Below are positions 8,661 to 17,553 of a stretch of 64,000 nucleotides of DNA, piece after piece. The translations under genes were made by a program, and so were the position numbers. The number at the start of each line of letters is the position of its first letter. Position 1 is the stretch's first letter. The notes beneath the pieces are model-generated. The model ran no database searches, was not told the DNA's origin, and saw only the letters and a list, made by a program, of their open reading frames with translations. The DNA is from Candidatus Zhuqueibacterota bacterium (lineage in GTDB: Bacteria; Zhuqueibacterota; Zhuqueibacteria; Residuimicrobiales; Krinioviventaceae), in NCBI GenBank assembly GCA_016928775.1, contig JAFGKD010000001.1, positions 1 to 64,000 of the forward strand, in the 5' to 3' direction.

Positions 8661-10070
8661 TTACGGCTTTTCCGGTCGAGGAACAGTAATTATTGCACGT
8701 TGATAGCTAAAGAGATTTGGTGTGCCATGATCTTTGAGCTGCAAAATAATGTGCAGCGTCGATTCGTGCGCCACCTCCGGTACTGTGAACGATGTTGTCT
8801 CTCCATTCAGCGAAGAGAGCTTTATCTCGCCATTCAACGTACCTGCCTCGGAGTAGTGAAACCAGGTGATCCCATATAAATCTCCATCCGGATCGTACGA
8901 GCCGCTGGCCGATAACTCAATCCTTTCGCCGGGCGTCGCCGATATGAACATAATATCCTTGCTTTTTTCCCCATTGAGCACAGCGACGGGATTGTGATTG
9001 GCATCGGCATAATTTTCTGCAACACACCAGTCCATGCGCGCGGCAAAATCGTGTTGATATGCCTCACGCCAGCGCCAGATTGTCGCCTGCGCTGTGGTGT
9101 ACCAGGAGCCATCTTGCGTCTGAACGCGGTCCCGGCTGTTCGTCCAGATGGGTCGGGTTTCGGCATAGGTTTGTTCCAGTTGATAGCGGCCACCCCAGCC
9201 GCCGCAGGCGGGGGAGAGGTGGCTGCCGAGCCCATTGTTGATGAGATTGAGGAATGACGGGGTATCGCCTTCCATGATGTACTCTACCCGCGGATATAAT
9301 TCTCCCAGAGGGCCATGATTTTGGGCAATATTTTTTGTGAGCCAGGGATTATCCACCAGATCAAAAAAATGTCCTGGCCCGTTTTGATAGTGACGATCGC
9401 CGGATATTCCCGTCCAGGTGGCTTTATAGTATTCCGTCCACCACACGCTACTCGGCGAGACGATATAGAACAAGTCGGGAAAAGTGATACGCAGCCACCG
9501 CCCGGCATCATCCTGATCAGAAATCGTATACACCCGGATTTTTGCGACAAATTTTGCCAATTCTTCAGGTGTTCGGGAATATTTGACATCCCATAAAGCC
9601 TGGGCCAAAGTGTTTGCACCACCCCAAACGGCCACCCATACCGGGCGATCATCCGGCCGGTCAATCACCTCCATGATGTGCTGCGATCCAGGTGATGTTT
9701 TGCCAAATCCAACGCCAGCCATGCCAAATTCGGGTTGGCCAGCCGCGGACACGGAAAGCAACTCATCGGCTGTGGGATAACCGTGAGCATGTTTGAGTAA
9801 ATTATTGCGAACGAGACCATACGCCTTGATCTGTCGTTGAATAAGATCAAGACGCGTGGTATCTTGCAGCCAAACGGATGTGGTGGCGATCAGACCTTCA
9901 ACATCATATTCGTTCGAATAGACTAAAAAACGCACCATGGATTCCTCATCATCCGGTTCATTGGAGATATCAGTGAGAACGATAACACGTTGCTTTTCCG
10001 AGGCGCCAAGGGTGACCACAGCACAAAGAACCAAGCTTGTGACGAAATAAAATAAATGTTTCATGGTCAT
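8661..10070 (-). CDS. Secreted Sde182-type nucleoside-hydrolase-like protein (DUF1593)
   Basis: This 469-residue protein has a signal peptide at residues 1-23. The N-terminal two thirds is a nucleoside-hydrolase-like fold with an Asp-rich motif, VLTDISNEPDDEES, matching the calcium/ribose-binding aspartates of that superfamily. The C-terminal ~90 residues form an immunoglobulin-like domain beginning ASGSYDPDGD. This architecture matches the Sde182 family found in polysaccharide degraders, whose substrate is unclear. Its stop lies 8 bases from the FGGY kinase start, so it belongs to the end of the sugar operon. A role in releasing a sugar outside or in the periplasm for the ABC importers is inference. 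Confidence 0.82.
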   Translation of the reverse strand: MTMKHLFYFVTSLVLCAVVTLGASEKQRVIVLTDISNEPDDEESMVRFLVYSNEYDVEGLIATTSVWLQDTTRLDLIQRQIKAYGLVRNNLLKHAHGYPTADELLSVSAAGQPEFGMAGVGFGKTSPGSQHIMEVIDRPDDRPVWVAVWGGANTLAQALWDVKYSRTPEELAKFVAKIRVYTISDQDDAGRWLRITFPDLFYIVSPSSVWWTEYYKATWTGISGDRHYQNGPGHFFDLVDNPWLTKNIAQNHGPLGELYPRVEYIMEGDTPSFLNLINNGLGSHLSPACGGWGGRYQLEQTYAETRPIWTNSRDRVQTQDGSWYTTAQATIWRWREAYQHDFAARMDWCVAENYADANHNPVAVLNGEKSKDIMFISATPGERIELSASGSYDPDGDLYGITWFHYSEAGTLNGEIKLSSLNGETTSFTVPEVAHESTLHIILQLKDHGTPNLFSYQRAIITVPRPEKP

Positions 10071-10078
10071 ATTTATCC

Positions 10079-11569
10079 TTATAAAATGTTCACCGCGTTT
10101 TGCCAGCCTTTATAATACTCCTGGGCGATTTTTTGTTTATCTCCGGGTACAAATCGACGTTGGGGAAAGACGATTTCCTTTAATTGTTGCAGACTTGCAA
10201 AAATACCACTTTGTAATCCGGCTATATATGCCGCGCCCAGGGCTGAAACATCCTCAATGCCGATGTTCCGAACATTGGTCTGTAATAAATCCGCGATGAA
10301 TTGCATGACAAAATTATTGGACGTGATGCCGCCATCGGCGTTCAACTCTTTGAGCTTTATTTTCGAGTCGGCTTCCATTGTTGTGATAATATCCTTGATT
10401 TGGTAGGGAATGGATTCCAGTGCCGCACGGACGATGTGGTTGATATCTGAAGCAAATGTGATCCCGCTGATCATAGCTTTGCTGTTCATTTTCCAGTGCG
10501 GCGCACCAAGGCCACTGAATGCCGGGACAAAATAGACCCCGCCGTTGTCGGAAACAGATGTCGCCATCGCCTCGGATTCCATGACGTGCGAAAAGAGACC
10601 CAGTTTGTCGCGCATCCATTTGATCGTCGCGCCAGCCGTGACGATAATGCCTTCGAGCGCGTAGTCTATACGATCCGGCAAGCTCCAGCAAATAGTCGAT
10701 ACGAGGCCATTCTTTGATTCGACTCGTTTATGACCGGTATTCATTAGAATGGAGGAGCCTGTGCCAAGCGTCACTTTGGCGTCACCCCTTTCAAAACACG
10801 ATTCACCAAAAGCGGCGGCGTGCGAGTCGCCGATGATACCGGTGATTTTTACCGGTCGCGGGAATGTCTCTTCAAAGGTGGTCTCGCCAAAGTCAAATGC
10901 TGAAGGTTTCACCTCCGGCACATGCAAGTTTTTGAGACCGAGTCTGCGCAGCAACACGCTGTCCCATTGTAAACGATTGATGTTAAACAGCAATGTCCGA
11001 GACGCATTGGTATAGTCAGTATAAAAGCTGCGTCCGCCCGTGAGTTTATAAAGTAACCAGGTGTCCACCGTGCCAAAATAGGCTGCACCATTATCAATTG
11101 CCGCCCGAACACCTTCAATATTGTCATATAACCATTTGATCTTTGTCCCGGAAAAATAGGGATCAACAACCAGGCCAGTTCGTGCAGTGATTTCATCTGC
11201 AAGTTTGGTTTGTTTGATCCTGCCACAAATGTCGACCGATCGTTTGCATTGCCAGACCACAGCGTTATGTAGTGGCTCACCGGACTTTTCCCACAGAATG
11301 AATGTTTCTCGCTGATTGGATATGCCACATATTTGAATACTATCCAGTTCGAAACGTACATTGTGCTGAAATGTATTAACACACTTGTGCACGGCGCTGA
11401 TCATATTTTCATATATTTTTTCCGGATCCTGTTCCACAAATCCCGGCCGGGGATAGATCGAATCGAGCTCTGTAAATCCTTTTGCGATGATTTTTGCGTT
11501 TTCATCAAAAATGATGGCCTTTGTCCCACTTGTGCCCTGATCGATAGCTAAAATATGTTTGCTATTCAT
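10079..11569 (-). CDS. FGGY carbohydrate kinase, glycerol-kinase-like with altered pocket
   Basis: This 496-residue ATP-dependent kinase phosphorylates a sugar or polyol in the cytoplasm. It is closest to glycerol kinase: nucleotide loop DQGTSGT (10-16), QRET (86-89), WQCKR (106-110) and DPYFSGTK (136-143) are all kept, so several glycerol-contacting residues remain. Two positions that close the pocket in glycerol kinase differ. The usual GDQQ is GDSH (247-250), and the Phe of GTGCFML is Ser in GTGSSIL (269-275). Both changes enlarge the site, arguing for a larger substrate such as a tetrose, pentulose or branched ketose. The start overlaps the transketolase C-subunit stop by 4 bases, so translation is coupled. 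Apulose kinase (AplK) is one candidate identity, because such kinases sit beside split transketolases. Confidence 0.82.
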   Translation of the reverse strand: MNSKHILAIDQGTSGTKAIIFDENAKIIAKGFTELDSIYPRPGFVEQDPEKIYENMISAVHKCVNTFQHNVRFELDSIQICGISNQRETFILWEKSGEPLHNAVVWQCKRSVDICGRIKQTKLADEITARTGLVVDPYFSGTKIKWLYDNIEGVRAAIDNGAAYFGTVDTWLLYKLTGGRSFYTDYTNASRTLLFNINRLQWDSVLLRRLGLKNLHVPEVKPSAFDFGETTFEETFPRPVKITGIIGDSHAAAFGESCFERGDAKVTLGTGSSILMNTGHKRVESKNGLVSTICWSLPDRIDYALEGIIVTAGATIKWMRDKLGLFSHVMESEAMATSVSDNGGVYFVPAFSGLGAPHWKMNSKAMISGITFASDINHIVRAALESIPYQIKDIITTMEADSKIKLKELNADGGITSNNFVMQFIADLLQTNVRNIGIEDVSALGAAYIAGLQSGIFASLQQLKEIVFPQRRFVPGDKQKIAQEYYKGWQNAVNIL

Positions 11570-12528
11570 GTGACGTTCCTCTGTACTTGCTTTATTAATG
11601 TTTGTGCCGTCTTTTTCAAGCCGACTGCGGAAATGCCATAATGATTAAATATCTCCAACTGACTACCCGTCGTCGTATAGTTGTTCGGAATTGCGACGAT
11701 TGCAAATGGCAAGATGATGCTGTTTTGCAATAGCAGCGCCGCAACTGCTTCGCCAAGTCCGCCTGCGACCGAGTGTTCTTCGACAGTGATCAACACACGA
11801 CAACGCCGTGCTGATGCCAAAATCGCCTTTTCATCCAGAGGCGCCAGCGTGTGCATGCTGAGAACGCGAGCTGTCAGGCCATCCGATTCGAGCGCATATG
11901 CGGCGTCAAGCGCTTGATGAACCGTTTCGCCGGTCGCGATAAAAGCAACGTCTTGTCCATCTTTAAGAATGGTCGCTTTACCGATGACGTATTGAGCAGT
12001 TTGGTCATTGATATGCGGCAGCGGCCGTTTACCAAATCTAATATAGAGCGGTTTGGCATGATTGACTGCCGCTCTGACGCAGGCGCGCGCTTCAAAATTA
12101 TCCGCCGGTACGACGATATCAATGTTGTCCATTGCCCGGAGCGCTGCCACGTCGTGCAGCGAGTGATGCGTTGCGCCCAGCGCACCATAACTGACGCCAG
12201 CACTGATGCCGACCAGTTTGACCGGATGGTTGGAATAACAGACGTCATTTTTAATATGCTCCAGGGCGCGCGCGGTCAAAAAACTGGCAGGTGATACCGC
12301 AAAGACTTTTTTGCCGCATGCGGCTAATCCGGCAGCAATGCCGACGAGATTTTGTTCGGCTATTCCAACTTCAACAATCTGCTCCGGCACCTCTTCGCCA
12401 AAGGGAGTCAACTTGCCGGAACCGCGCGAATCGCTGGTGACAACAATGATGTCTCTGTCTTTTCTGGCACACTCTAAAAGTGTTTGCGCAAAAACATAAA
12501 GATTTGGTTCGCCAGTCTCAAATTTCAC
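11566..12528 (-). CDS. Transketolase, C-terminal subunit (Pyr and C-terminal domains)
   Basis: This 320-residue second half of a split transketolase moves a two-carbon ketol unit between sugar phosphates. The pyrimidine-binding domain shows VGIAEQN (54-60) with the glutamate that activates thiamine diphosphate. After it come the segment GATHHSLHDVAALRAM, the phosphate-binding RFGKRPLP, and a C-terminal transketolase domain from about residue 200. It pairs with the N-terminal subunit at 12598-13470, 69 bases upstream, and overlaps the kinase start by 4 bases. Split transketolases occur in many archaea and bacteria, including apulose-4-phosphate transketolase AptAB. Whether this pair serves the pentose phosphate pathway or a dedicated route cannot be told from sequence alone, but its place in a sugar-uptake operon favours a dedicated role. 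Confidence 0.9.
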   Translation of the reverse strand: MKFETGEPNLYVFAQTLLECARKDRDIIVVTSDSRGSGKLTPFGEEVPEQIVEVGIAEQNLVGIAAGLAACGKKVFAVSPASFLTARALEHIKNDVCYSNHPVKLVGISAGVSYGALGATHHSLHDVAALRAMDNIDIVVPADNFEARACVRAAVNHAKPLYIRFGKRPLPHINDQTAQYVIGKATILKDGQDVAFIATGETVHQALDAAYALESDGLTARVLSMHTLAPLDEKAILASARRCRVLITVEEHSVAGGLGEAVAALLLQNSIILPFAIVAIPNNYTTTGSQLEIFNHYGISAVGLKKTAQTLIKQVQRNVT

Positions 12529-12597
12529 TCTTTATCTTTCTATTTGAAAATCAGCCAAAAAATATCAGATTGAAGATGAGCGAATGTTGATGACTCT

Positions 12598-13470
12598 TCA
12601 ATCCATTCTTGTGGAATTGTCTATTTCCTGTAGCGCCAGCGCATATTCCGTTTCGGTCGGTACCCGATGATGCCATGTCGCGTCATTCTCCATAAAACTA
12701 ACACCTTTACCCTTGATTGTCCGGGCCAGGATCAAACTCGGCTTGTTTGATTCCAGAGGACCATGCAACAAAACATTCGTCAATTCCGCAACATCATGTC
12801 CATTCACCGAGTCAACCGCCCAGCCAAAAGTCACAAATTTATCGAGCACAGGATCGATCCGGCAAACGTCTCTGGTTCTGCCAGTGATTTGTAGCTGATT
12901 ATAATCTACGATGGCAATGAGATTATCCAGCTTGTAGTGCGCTGCGGCTAACGCAGCTTCCCAGTTGGAGCCTTCGACCAGCTCACCATCGCCCAGGAGA
13001 CAAAAGACGCGATAGTCGAGCGCATCCATTTTGCCGGCGATGGCCATGCCAACTGACACGGACAGTCCGTGCCCTAATGCACCGGTGTTATGCTCGATGC
13101 CATAAACCTGGCGCGTTGGATGCCCGACGTAATGGGATTGGTAGCGACACATCGTTTCCAAATCATGTTCCGGAAAAAAGCCACAATCGGCCAACACAAC
13201 GTAAAGAGCCTCAACCGAGTGGCCTTTACTCTGAATATAACGATCTCTATCCGATTTATCAAAATTATAGGGAGATATGTTCATCACCCGATTGTACAGC
13301 ACATTAATGATATCGATGCATGACAAATCGCCGCCCGTATGACCGGCGTTGGCCAGTTTAATATATTTCAAAATTTTGCGACGATAGTTAGCTGATTTTT
13401 GTTCAAGTTCGTTCACTGTTTGCTCGTGGTATTTTGTCGTTTTTCGCTGATTATCGCTTGTTTTTTGCAC
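12598..13470 (-). CDS. Transketolase, N-terminal (thiamine diphosphate-binding) subunit
   Basis: This is the first half of the split transketolase, 290 residues. Diagnostic parts are AGHTGGDLS (42-50), SKGHSVEALY, the substrate-side GALGHGLSVSVGMA and the thiamine-diphosphate/magnesium motif GDGELVEGSNWEA (160-172) with NQLQ at 191-194. The first ~25 residues are poorly conserved in look. The start drawn here is a GTG overlapping the permease stop by 20 bases without a clear ribosome site, and a GTG about 18 codons further in (VNELEQ) is a possible alternative. It forms a complex with the product of 11566-12528. Confidence 0.9.
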   Translation of the reverse strand: MQKTSDNQRKTTKYHEQTVNELEQKSANYRRKILKYIKLANAGHTGGDLSCIDIINVLYNRVMNISPYNFDKSDRDRYIQSKGHSVEALYVVLADCGFFPEHDLETMCRYQSHYVGHPTRQVYGIEHNTGALGHGLSVSVGMAIAGKMDALDYRVFCLLGDGELVEGSNWEAALAAAHYKLDNLIAIVDYNQLQITGRTRDVCRIDPVLDKFVTFGWAVDSVNGHDVAELTNVLLHGPLESNKPSLILARTIKGKGVSFMENDATWHHRVPTETEYALALQEIDNSTRMD

Positions 13471-14422
13471 TGGCTCTGTCGATGATAACGGCCAGGAGAA
13501 TAACCAGCCCTTTGATCACTTGCTGCCAAAAAGGCGAGACATTGAGCAGCACGAGCCCATTATTGAGCACGCCAATGATCAATGCACCAAGGACCGTCCC
13601 CGGAATGGAGCCGCGGCCACCGGCTAATGATGTGCCACCAATAACAACGGCAGCGATAGAGTCCAATTCATACCCCATACCCGCATTGGGCTGGGCCGAG
13701 TCGAGTCGCGCCGTGACCAGAATGCCGCCAATGGCGGCTAACAATCCGGCGCATGTGTAGACGAATATTTTAATTTTTTGCACGTTGAGGCCAGACAATT
13801 GCGATGCTCGCTCGTTACCGCCAATCGCGTATATATAGCGCCCGATTTTTGTTTTACGGCTTAAAATCGTCAAAATGCTCACCACGCTAACGCTGATCCA
13901 CACGGGCATCGGTATACCAAAAAGCCATCCGGTACCCCAAAAGGCAAAGGTTTTACCCAGCCCGGTGATCGGAAAACCGCCACTCCATAACATGGTCAAG
14001 CCGCGCGCCATGGTCAACATGGCGAGGGTGGCGACAAAGGGTGGCACTTTGAAACGTGTGATGACGATGCCATTAAAAAAGCCAAGAGCCGCTCCAACCA
14101 GTGCTGCGGCCAATACGGCACCTAAAACAGTGAAGCCAATGAACAGGTCCACGCTCTCGAGGGCAACACCATTTTTCAGCAGGCCGGCGGCAACGGCACC
14201 GGCCAAGGCCAATATCGAACCAACGGACAAATCAATGCCGCCGGTTAAAATGACCAGGGTCATTCCCGCGGAGATGATCACGTTCACCGAGATTTGCCGC
14301 ATGACATTCCAGCCGTTGTTGACGGTGAGAAATTTGTCCGAGAGCAGGCTCAGCACAAGAATCATCGTCGCGAGCGCGAGAAGCGATTGATATTTCGCCA
14401 GATTCGCGGTTATTTTTGTCAT
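13451..14422 (-). CDS. Ribose-type ABC transporter permease (system 1)
   Basis: This 323-residue inner-membrane permease of the RbsC family has about eight to ten hydrophobic segments. It carries the conserved GGIDLSVGSILALAG loop and the cytoplasmic IGGNERASQLSGLNV stretch that touches the ATPase. The end GGTSLAGGRGSIPGTVLGAL is typical of sugar permeases of this class. Its ATG overlaps the stop of the ATPase gene by 4 bases (14419-14422), indicating translational coupling. It forms system 1 with the ATPase at 14419, the DUF2291 protein and the binding protein at 16573. Confidence 0.93.
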   Translation of the reverse strand: MTKITANLAKYQSLLALATMILVLSLLSDKFLTVNNGWNVMRQISVNVIISAGMTLVILTGGIDLSVGSILALAGAVAAGLLKNGVALESVDLFIGFTVLGAVLAAALVGAALGFFNGIVITRFKVPPFVATLAMLTMARGLTMLWSGGFPITGLGKTFAFWGTGWLFGIPMPVWISVSVVSILTILSRKTKIGRYIYAIGGNERASQLSGLNVQKIKIFVYTCAGLLAAIGGILVTARLDSAQPNAGMGYELDSIAAVVIGGTSLAGGRGSIPGTVLGALIIGVLNNGLVLLNVSPFWQQVIKGLVILLAVIIDRASAKNKR

Positions 14423-15939
14423 GGAATTGCTGCCTTTAATATCTTTTCTTCGGACGCCTCTTGCTGGGCATATTCAGCGGTGATCCGTCCTCGAGAGAGG
14501 ACAAGAATTCGATCCGCGATAGCCAATATTTCCGGAAGCTCGGAGGAAACCAAAATTATGCCGAGCCCCGATTGTGCCAACTGGTTGATGATTTGATAAA
14601 CTTCATTTTTGGCATTGATGTCAATGCCGCGCGTCGGTTCATCCAGGAGCAGCACTTTGGGATGCGTGGCAAGCCATTTTGCCAGTACGACTTTTTGCTG
14701 ATTGCCGCCGCTGAGAGTTTCAACATTTTGAGCGATACCCGACGTTTTTATGTTCAGCTTGTCGATGTATTTTGCTGCCAAACGGTTCTCACGCGCCGTG
14801 CTGAGAAATCCGTATTGAAGGATTTGCGCAATACATGCCAGGCTCACGCAGTGCGCTATAGACATGGAGAGGATGAGCCCCTCACGTTTTCGATCCTCGG
14901 GAACATAACCAATACCGGCGGCTATCGCATGTTCCGGTGATGTGATGGACACTTGGTGTCCTGCAATTTTAATATGGCCGGTTGCCTCGGGGTGGAGGCC
15001 AAAAATTGTTTCCAGCAATTCGGTTCGGCCGGCGCCCATCAAACCAAAAATACCGAGCACCTCACCTTTGTTAACGTGCAGATTGATATCCCGCAAAAAA
15101 AACCTGGTTGATTGACCGGATTGCGGGAGTGACATCTCGACAACGTGCAACACAACATCCTGTGATGTTTGATGATTTTTGACAAAATAATTCCCTATAT
15201 CGCGGCCGACCATTTTTTTTACAATGTCGTCGCGTGACAATCCCGCTAATAGACAAGAATCGACACGTTTTCCATCTCTTAATACAGTGAGATGTTCTCC
15301 AACTTTATACAGTTCGTCCAGTTTGTGGGTGATGTAAATGATGGCTACCCCTTTGCTGACGAGATCTTTGATCAGAGCAAAAAGAATGGCCACTTCCTGT
15401 TCACTGATTGCTGATGTTGGTTCATCCATGATGATAATTCGTGCATCCAGCGAAAGCGCCTTGGCGATTTCGACGATTTGCTGCTGCCCAACGCGCAAAC
15501 TTGACACGAGCGTCGTTGCCGGAATGTCAAGCTTCAAATATCCCAGAACGGTGCGCGTCTTTGTATGCATTTTATTGTAATCAATGAATCCAAAACGATT
15601 GATCGGTTCACGGCCCAAAAAAATATTTTCGGCGACGCTCATGTGCGGTAAAAGGTTCAACTCCTGGTGGATGATGGCGATGCCGGCCTGCCGCGCCTCT
15701 GCCGGATTTTTGAAGGCAATTTTTTGACCATCCAAAAATATCTGTCCATCATAATGCTGGTAGACGCCGGATAAAATTTTCATCAATGTCGATTTGCCGG
15801 CACCGTTTTCGCCAACAATGGCGTGTACCTGGCCACTTTTTATGTCGAGGTCAACATCTTCCAATGCCGTGACACCTGGAAAACGCTTGGATATCTTTTT
15901 GGCGCTGAGAATAATTTTTTTTTCTTCATTATTCGTCAT
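14419..15939 (-). CDS. Ribose-type ABC transporter ATP-binding protein (system 1)
   Basis: This 506-residue fusion of two nucleotide-binding domains is typical of RbsA/MglA. The first domain has Walker A GENGAGKS (43-50), signature LRVGQQQIVEIAKALS and Walker B IIIMDEPTSAIS. The second has the degenerate Walker A region GLMGAGRTEL, the signature LSGGNQQKVVLAKWLA and Walker B VLLLDEPTRGID, which is the normal asymmetry of the family. It powers uptake of a sugar or polyol with the neighbouring permease. The gene starts 3 bases after the DUF2291 gene ends. Confidence 0.94.
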   Translation of the reverse strand: MTNNEEKKIILSAKKISKRFPGVTALEDVDLDIKSGQVHAIVGENGAGKSTLMKILSGVYQHYDGQIFLDGQKIAFKNPAEARQAGIAIIHQELNLLPHMSVAENIFLGREPINRFGFIDYNKMHTKTRTVLGYLKLDIPATTLVSSLRVGQQQIVEIAKALSLDARIIIMDEPTSAISEQEVAILFALIKDLVSKGVAIIYITHKLDELYKVGEHLTVLRDGKRVDSCLLAGLSRDDIVKKMVGRDIGNYFVKNHQTSQDVVLHVVEMSLPQSGQSTRFFLRDINLHVNKGEVLGIFGLMGAGRTELLETIFGLHPEATGHIKIAGHQVSITSPEHAIAAGIGYVPEDRKREGLILSMSIAHCVSLACIAQILQYGFLSTARENRLAAKYIDKLNIKTSGIAQNVETLSGGNQQKVVLAKWLATHPKVLLLDEPTRGIDINAKNEVYQIINQLAQSGLGIILVSSELPEILAIADRILVLSRGRITAEYAQQEASEEKILKAAIP

Positions 15940-15942
15940 GCT

Positions 15943-16572
15943 TTAATCCACAATTTCAAGCGTGATGGGAACAATCCTGAGTGGCGTGAGCTGCGGATCG
16001 TCCTCGCTCACCGTCGTTGCAGCGCCAAACCGAATACGCTGGCCGACCTGGGCGCGCGCCAGCACAGGCGGTAAAACCGTGTTGCTGACCATTTTGTTTA
16101 TTTCGGAAGAAATTGTGTTGAATTCCATGGTACTTGGAAAGTCGCTCACAGCCACCAAACCCGAGGCATCGCGAATATCGTTGCCGAAAATAAAAGCTGT
16201 TGCAATAGCGACGTCGGCTTGTGTCGCCGGCGGCTGAATGCTGACGAGCAGAGCATCATCGGTAATTTTTAATAGCGTACCCGAACCTTGCAGTAAATAA
16301 GAATGATTGCTGGAGACGCCCAGCGTTCTTCCATATTTTGTGATTGCCGTCTGCATGTCCCGGTGCAGGAGCGCTAACAAGGTTGGCGCGGGCACCGCAT
16401 CGATGAGCTTGTGCTGCAATTTTTTCCAAAACTCCAGTCCATACCGGGGCGAATTAAATTCGGCTGGCTCTTGAGTGGCCTGGTGTTCGCTCAACGATTC
16501 AAAATAAATAGAGTTGTAGAGAAGCACGGCTGCGATAATGAACAGAACAGCATATTTGACTATTTTCATCAT
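15943..16572 (-). CDS. DUF2291-family periplasmic or membrane-anchored protein
   Basis: This 209-residue protein has one N-terminal hydrophobic anchor (residues 5-20) and a periplasmic body. The layout (EFWKKLQHKLIDA, a LLQGSGTLLKI strand, IRDASGLVAVSDF and the closing RIVPITLEI) resembles DUF2291, described as predicted lipoproteins beside ribose-type ABC operons. There is no lipobox cysteine here, so it would be anchored by its uncleaved helix. Genes of this family accompany ABC systems predicted for polyols such as erythritol; that link is from general knowledge of annotation and is not shown by this sequence. It sits exactly between binding protein and ATPase with no gap on the upstream side. 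Confidence 0.75.
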   Translation of the reverse strand: MMKIVKYAVLFIIAAVLLYNSIYFESLSEHQATQEPAEFNSPRYGLEFWKKLQHKLIDAVPAPTLLALLHRDMQTAITKYGRTLGVSSNHSYLLQGSGTLLKITDDALLVSIQPPATQADVAIATAFIFGNDIRDASGLVAVSDFPSTMEFNTISSEINKMVSNTVLPPVLARAQVGQRIRFGAATTVSEDDPQLTPLRIVPITLEIVD

Positions 16573-17526
16573 TTACTCTGCTTTGCCATACGCCGCATAT
16601 TTTTTTATATTCTCCCGGGTGACCAATTCGACAGCGATAGGTATCTTTTGCTCAAAATCACGTCTTCCTCTAATATATTCATCAGCAAATTCAGCCGTTT
16701 TGCGCGCCATGATTTTAGGGAACTGCATACCGGTTGCCACAATCTTGCCGTCACGAATGGAGTCAATGACGTCTCTGGCGCCGTCAAAGCCAAACACCAT
16801 CACATGCTGAGCTTTGCCGGCTGCTGCGATGGCCTGATAGGCTCCCATAGCCATGGCATCGTTACCACAAAAAACCGCATCAATGTCCGGATGGGCTTGC
16901 AGGATTGATTCCATCACCTCCATAGCTTTATTGCGATCAAAATCGGCGCTTTGTTGTGCGACCATCTTTAAATCAGGATAGTTATCCACGACGCTGTGAA
17001 ATCCGCGCGATCGATTCCAGGTATTATTATCGCCTACCAGACCGAGCAGCTCGACGTATCGGCCTTTTTTGTTCAATTTTTTGACAAAATATTCTCCAAG
17101 TGCAACGCAGCCGGTATAATTATCCGACAGGATTTGTGTGACAGCTGCTGTATTTGAGTTGATTTCGCGATCCATACAAAATGTCGGGATGCCGGCTTTT
17201 TTCGCCTTTTCGACGTTGGATATGGAGCCATCTGCATCCGTTGGATTGAACAGAATCGCCTTGTAACCTGCGGCAATGATGTTTTCGAAATGATCTGCTT
17301 CTTTGGCGTTGTCGTTTTGCGAATCAAAAATAGCCGCCTCGTAACCCAGTTCCTCAGCTCGCTGCTTGGCGCTTTCACCCAGAACAACAAACCAGGGATT
17401 GTTCAACGTCGAAATGACGATGGCTATGTGCGCCGGTGTGTCGTCCGTTTTGGGGCCGGAGCACGTCACAATGTGTGAGAAGAAAACCGCGAGTATAGCA
17501 AGTATTACTGTAAATAATTTCGACAT
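16573..17526 (-). CDS. Ribose-type ABC transporter substrate-binding protein (system 1)
   Basis: This is a periplasmic binding protein of the RbsB class. The mature part begins near [20 protein letters not shown] and shows the two-lobed pattern ([36 protein letters not shown]) of pentose and polyol binders. A GGAG ribosome site lies seven bases before the ATG at 17526, which makes that start better than the ATG five codons upstream (17541). The leader ends in a Cys (IVTCSG) that is not a good lipobox, so a normal signal peptide is likely. The ligand is unknown. It heads system 1, with stop and next start adjacent. Confidence 0.92.
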   Translation of the reverse strand: MSKLFTVILAILAVFFSHIVTCSGPKTDDTPAHIAIVISTLNNPWFVVLGESAKQRAEELGYEAAIFDSQNDNAKEADHFENIIAAGYKAILFNPTDADGSISNVEKAKKAGIPTFCMDREINSNTAAVTQILSDNYTGCVALGEYFVKKLNKKGRYVELLGLVGDNNTWNRSRGFHSVVDNYPDLKMVAQQSADFDRNKAMEVMESILQAHPDIDAVFCGNDAMAMGAYQAIAAAGKAQHVMVFGFDGARDVIDSIRDGKIVATGMQFPKIMARKTAEFADEYIRGRRDFEQKIPIAVELVTRENIKKYAAYGKAE

Positions 17527-17553
17527 AATGACACTCCACATTGACTGTAAATA

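Noticed and set aside
9284..9664. Other long frames antisense or out of frame to known genes
   Set aside because: They are shadows of the genes on the coding strand: no ribosome sites, no recognisable motifs and Arg/Cys/Trp-rich products.
10079..11569. Plain glycerol kinase (glpK)
   Set aside because: The body matches, but two pocket residues differ and the operon holds transketolase and sugar importers, with no glycerol facilitator or glycerol-3-phosphate dehydrogenase.
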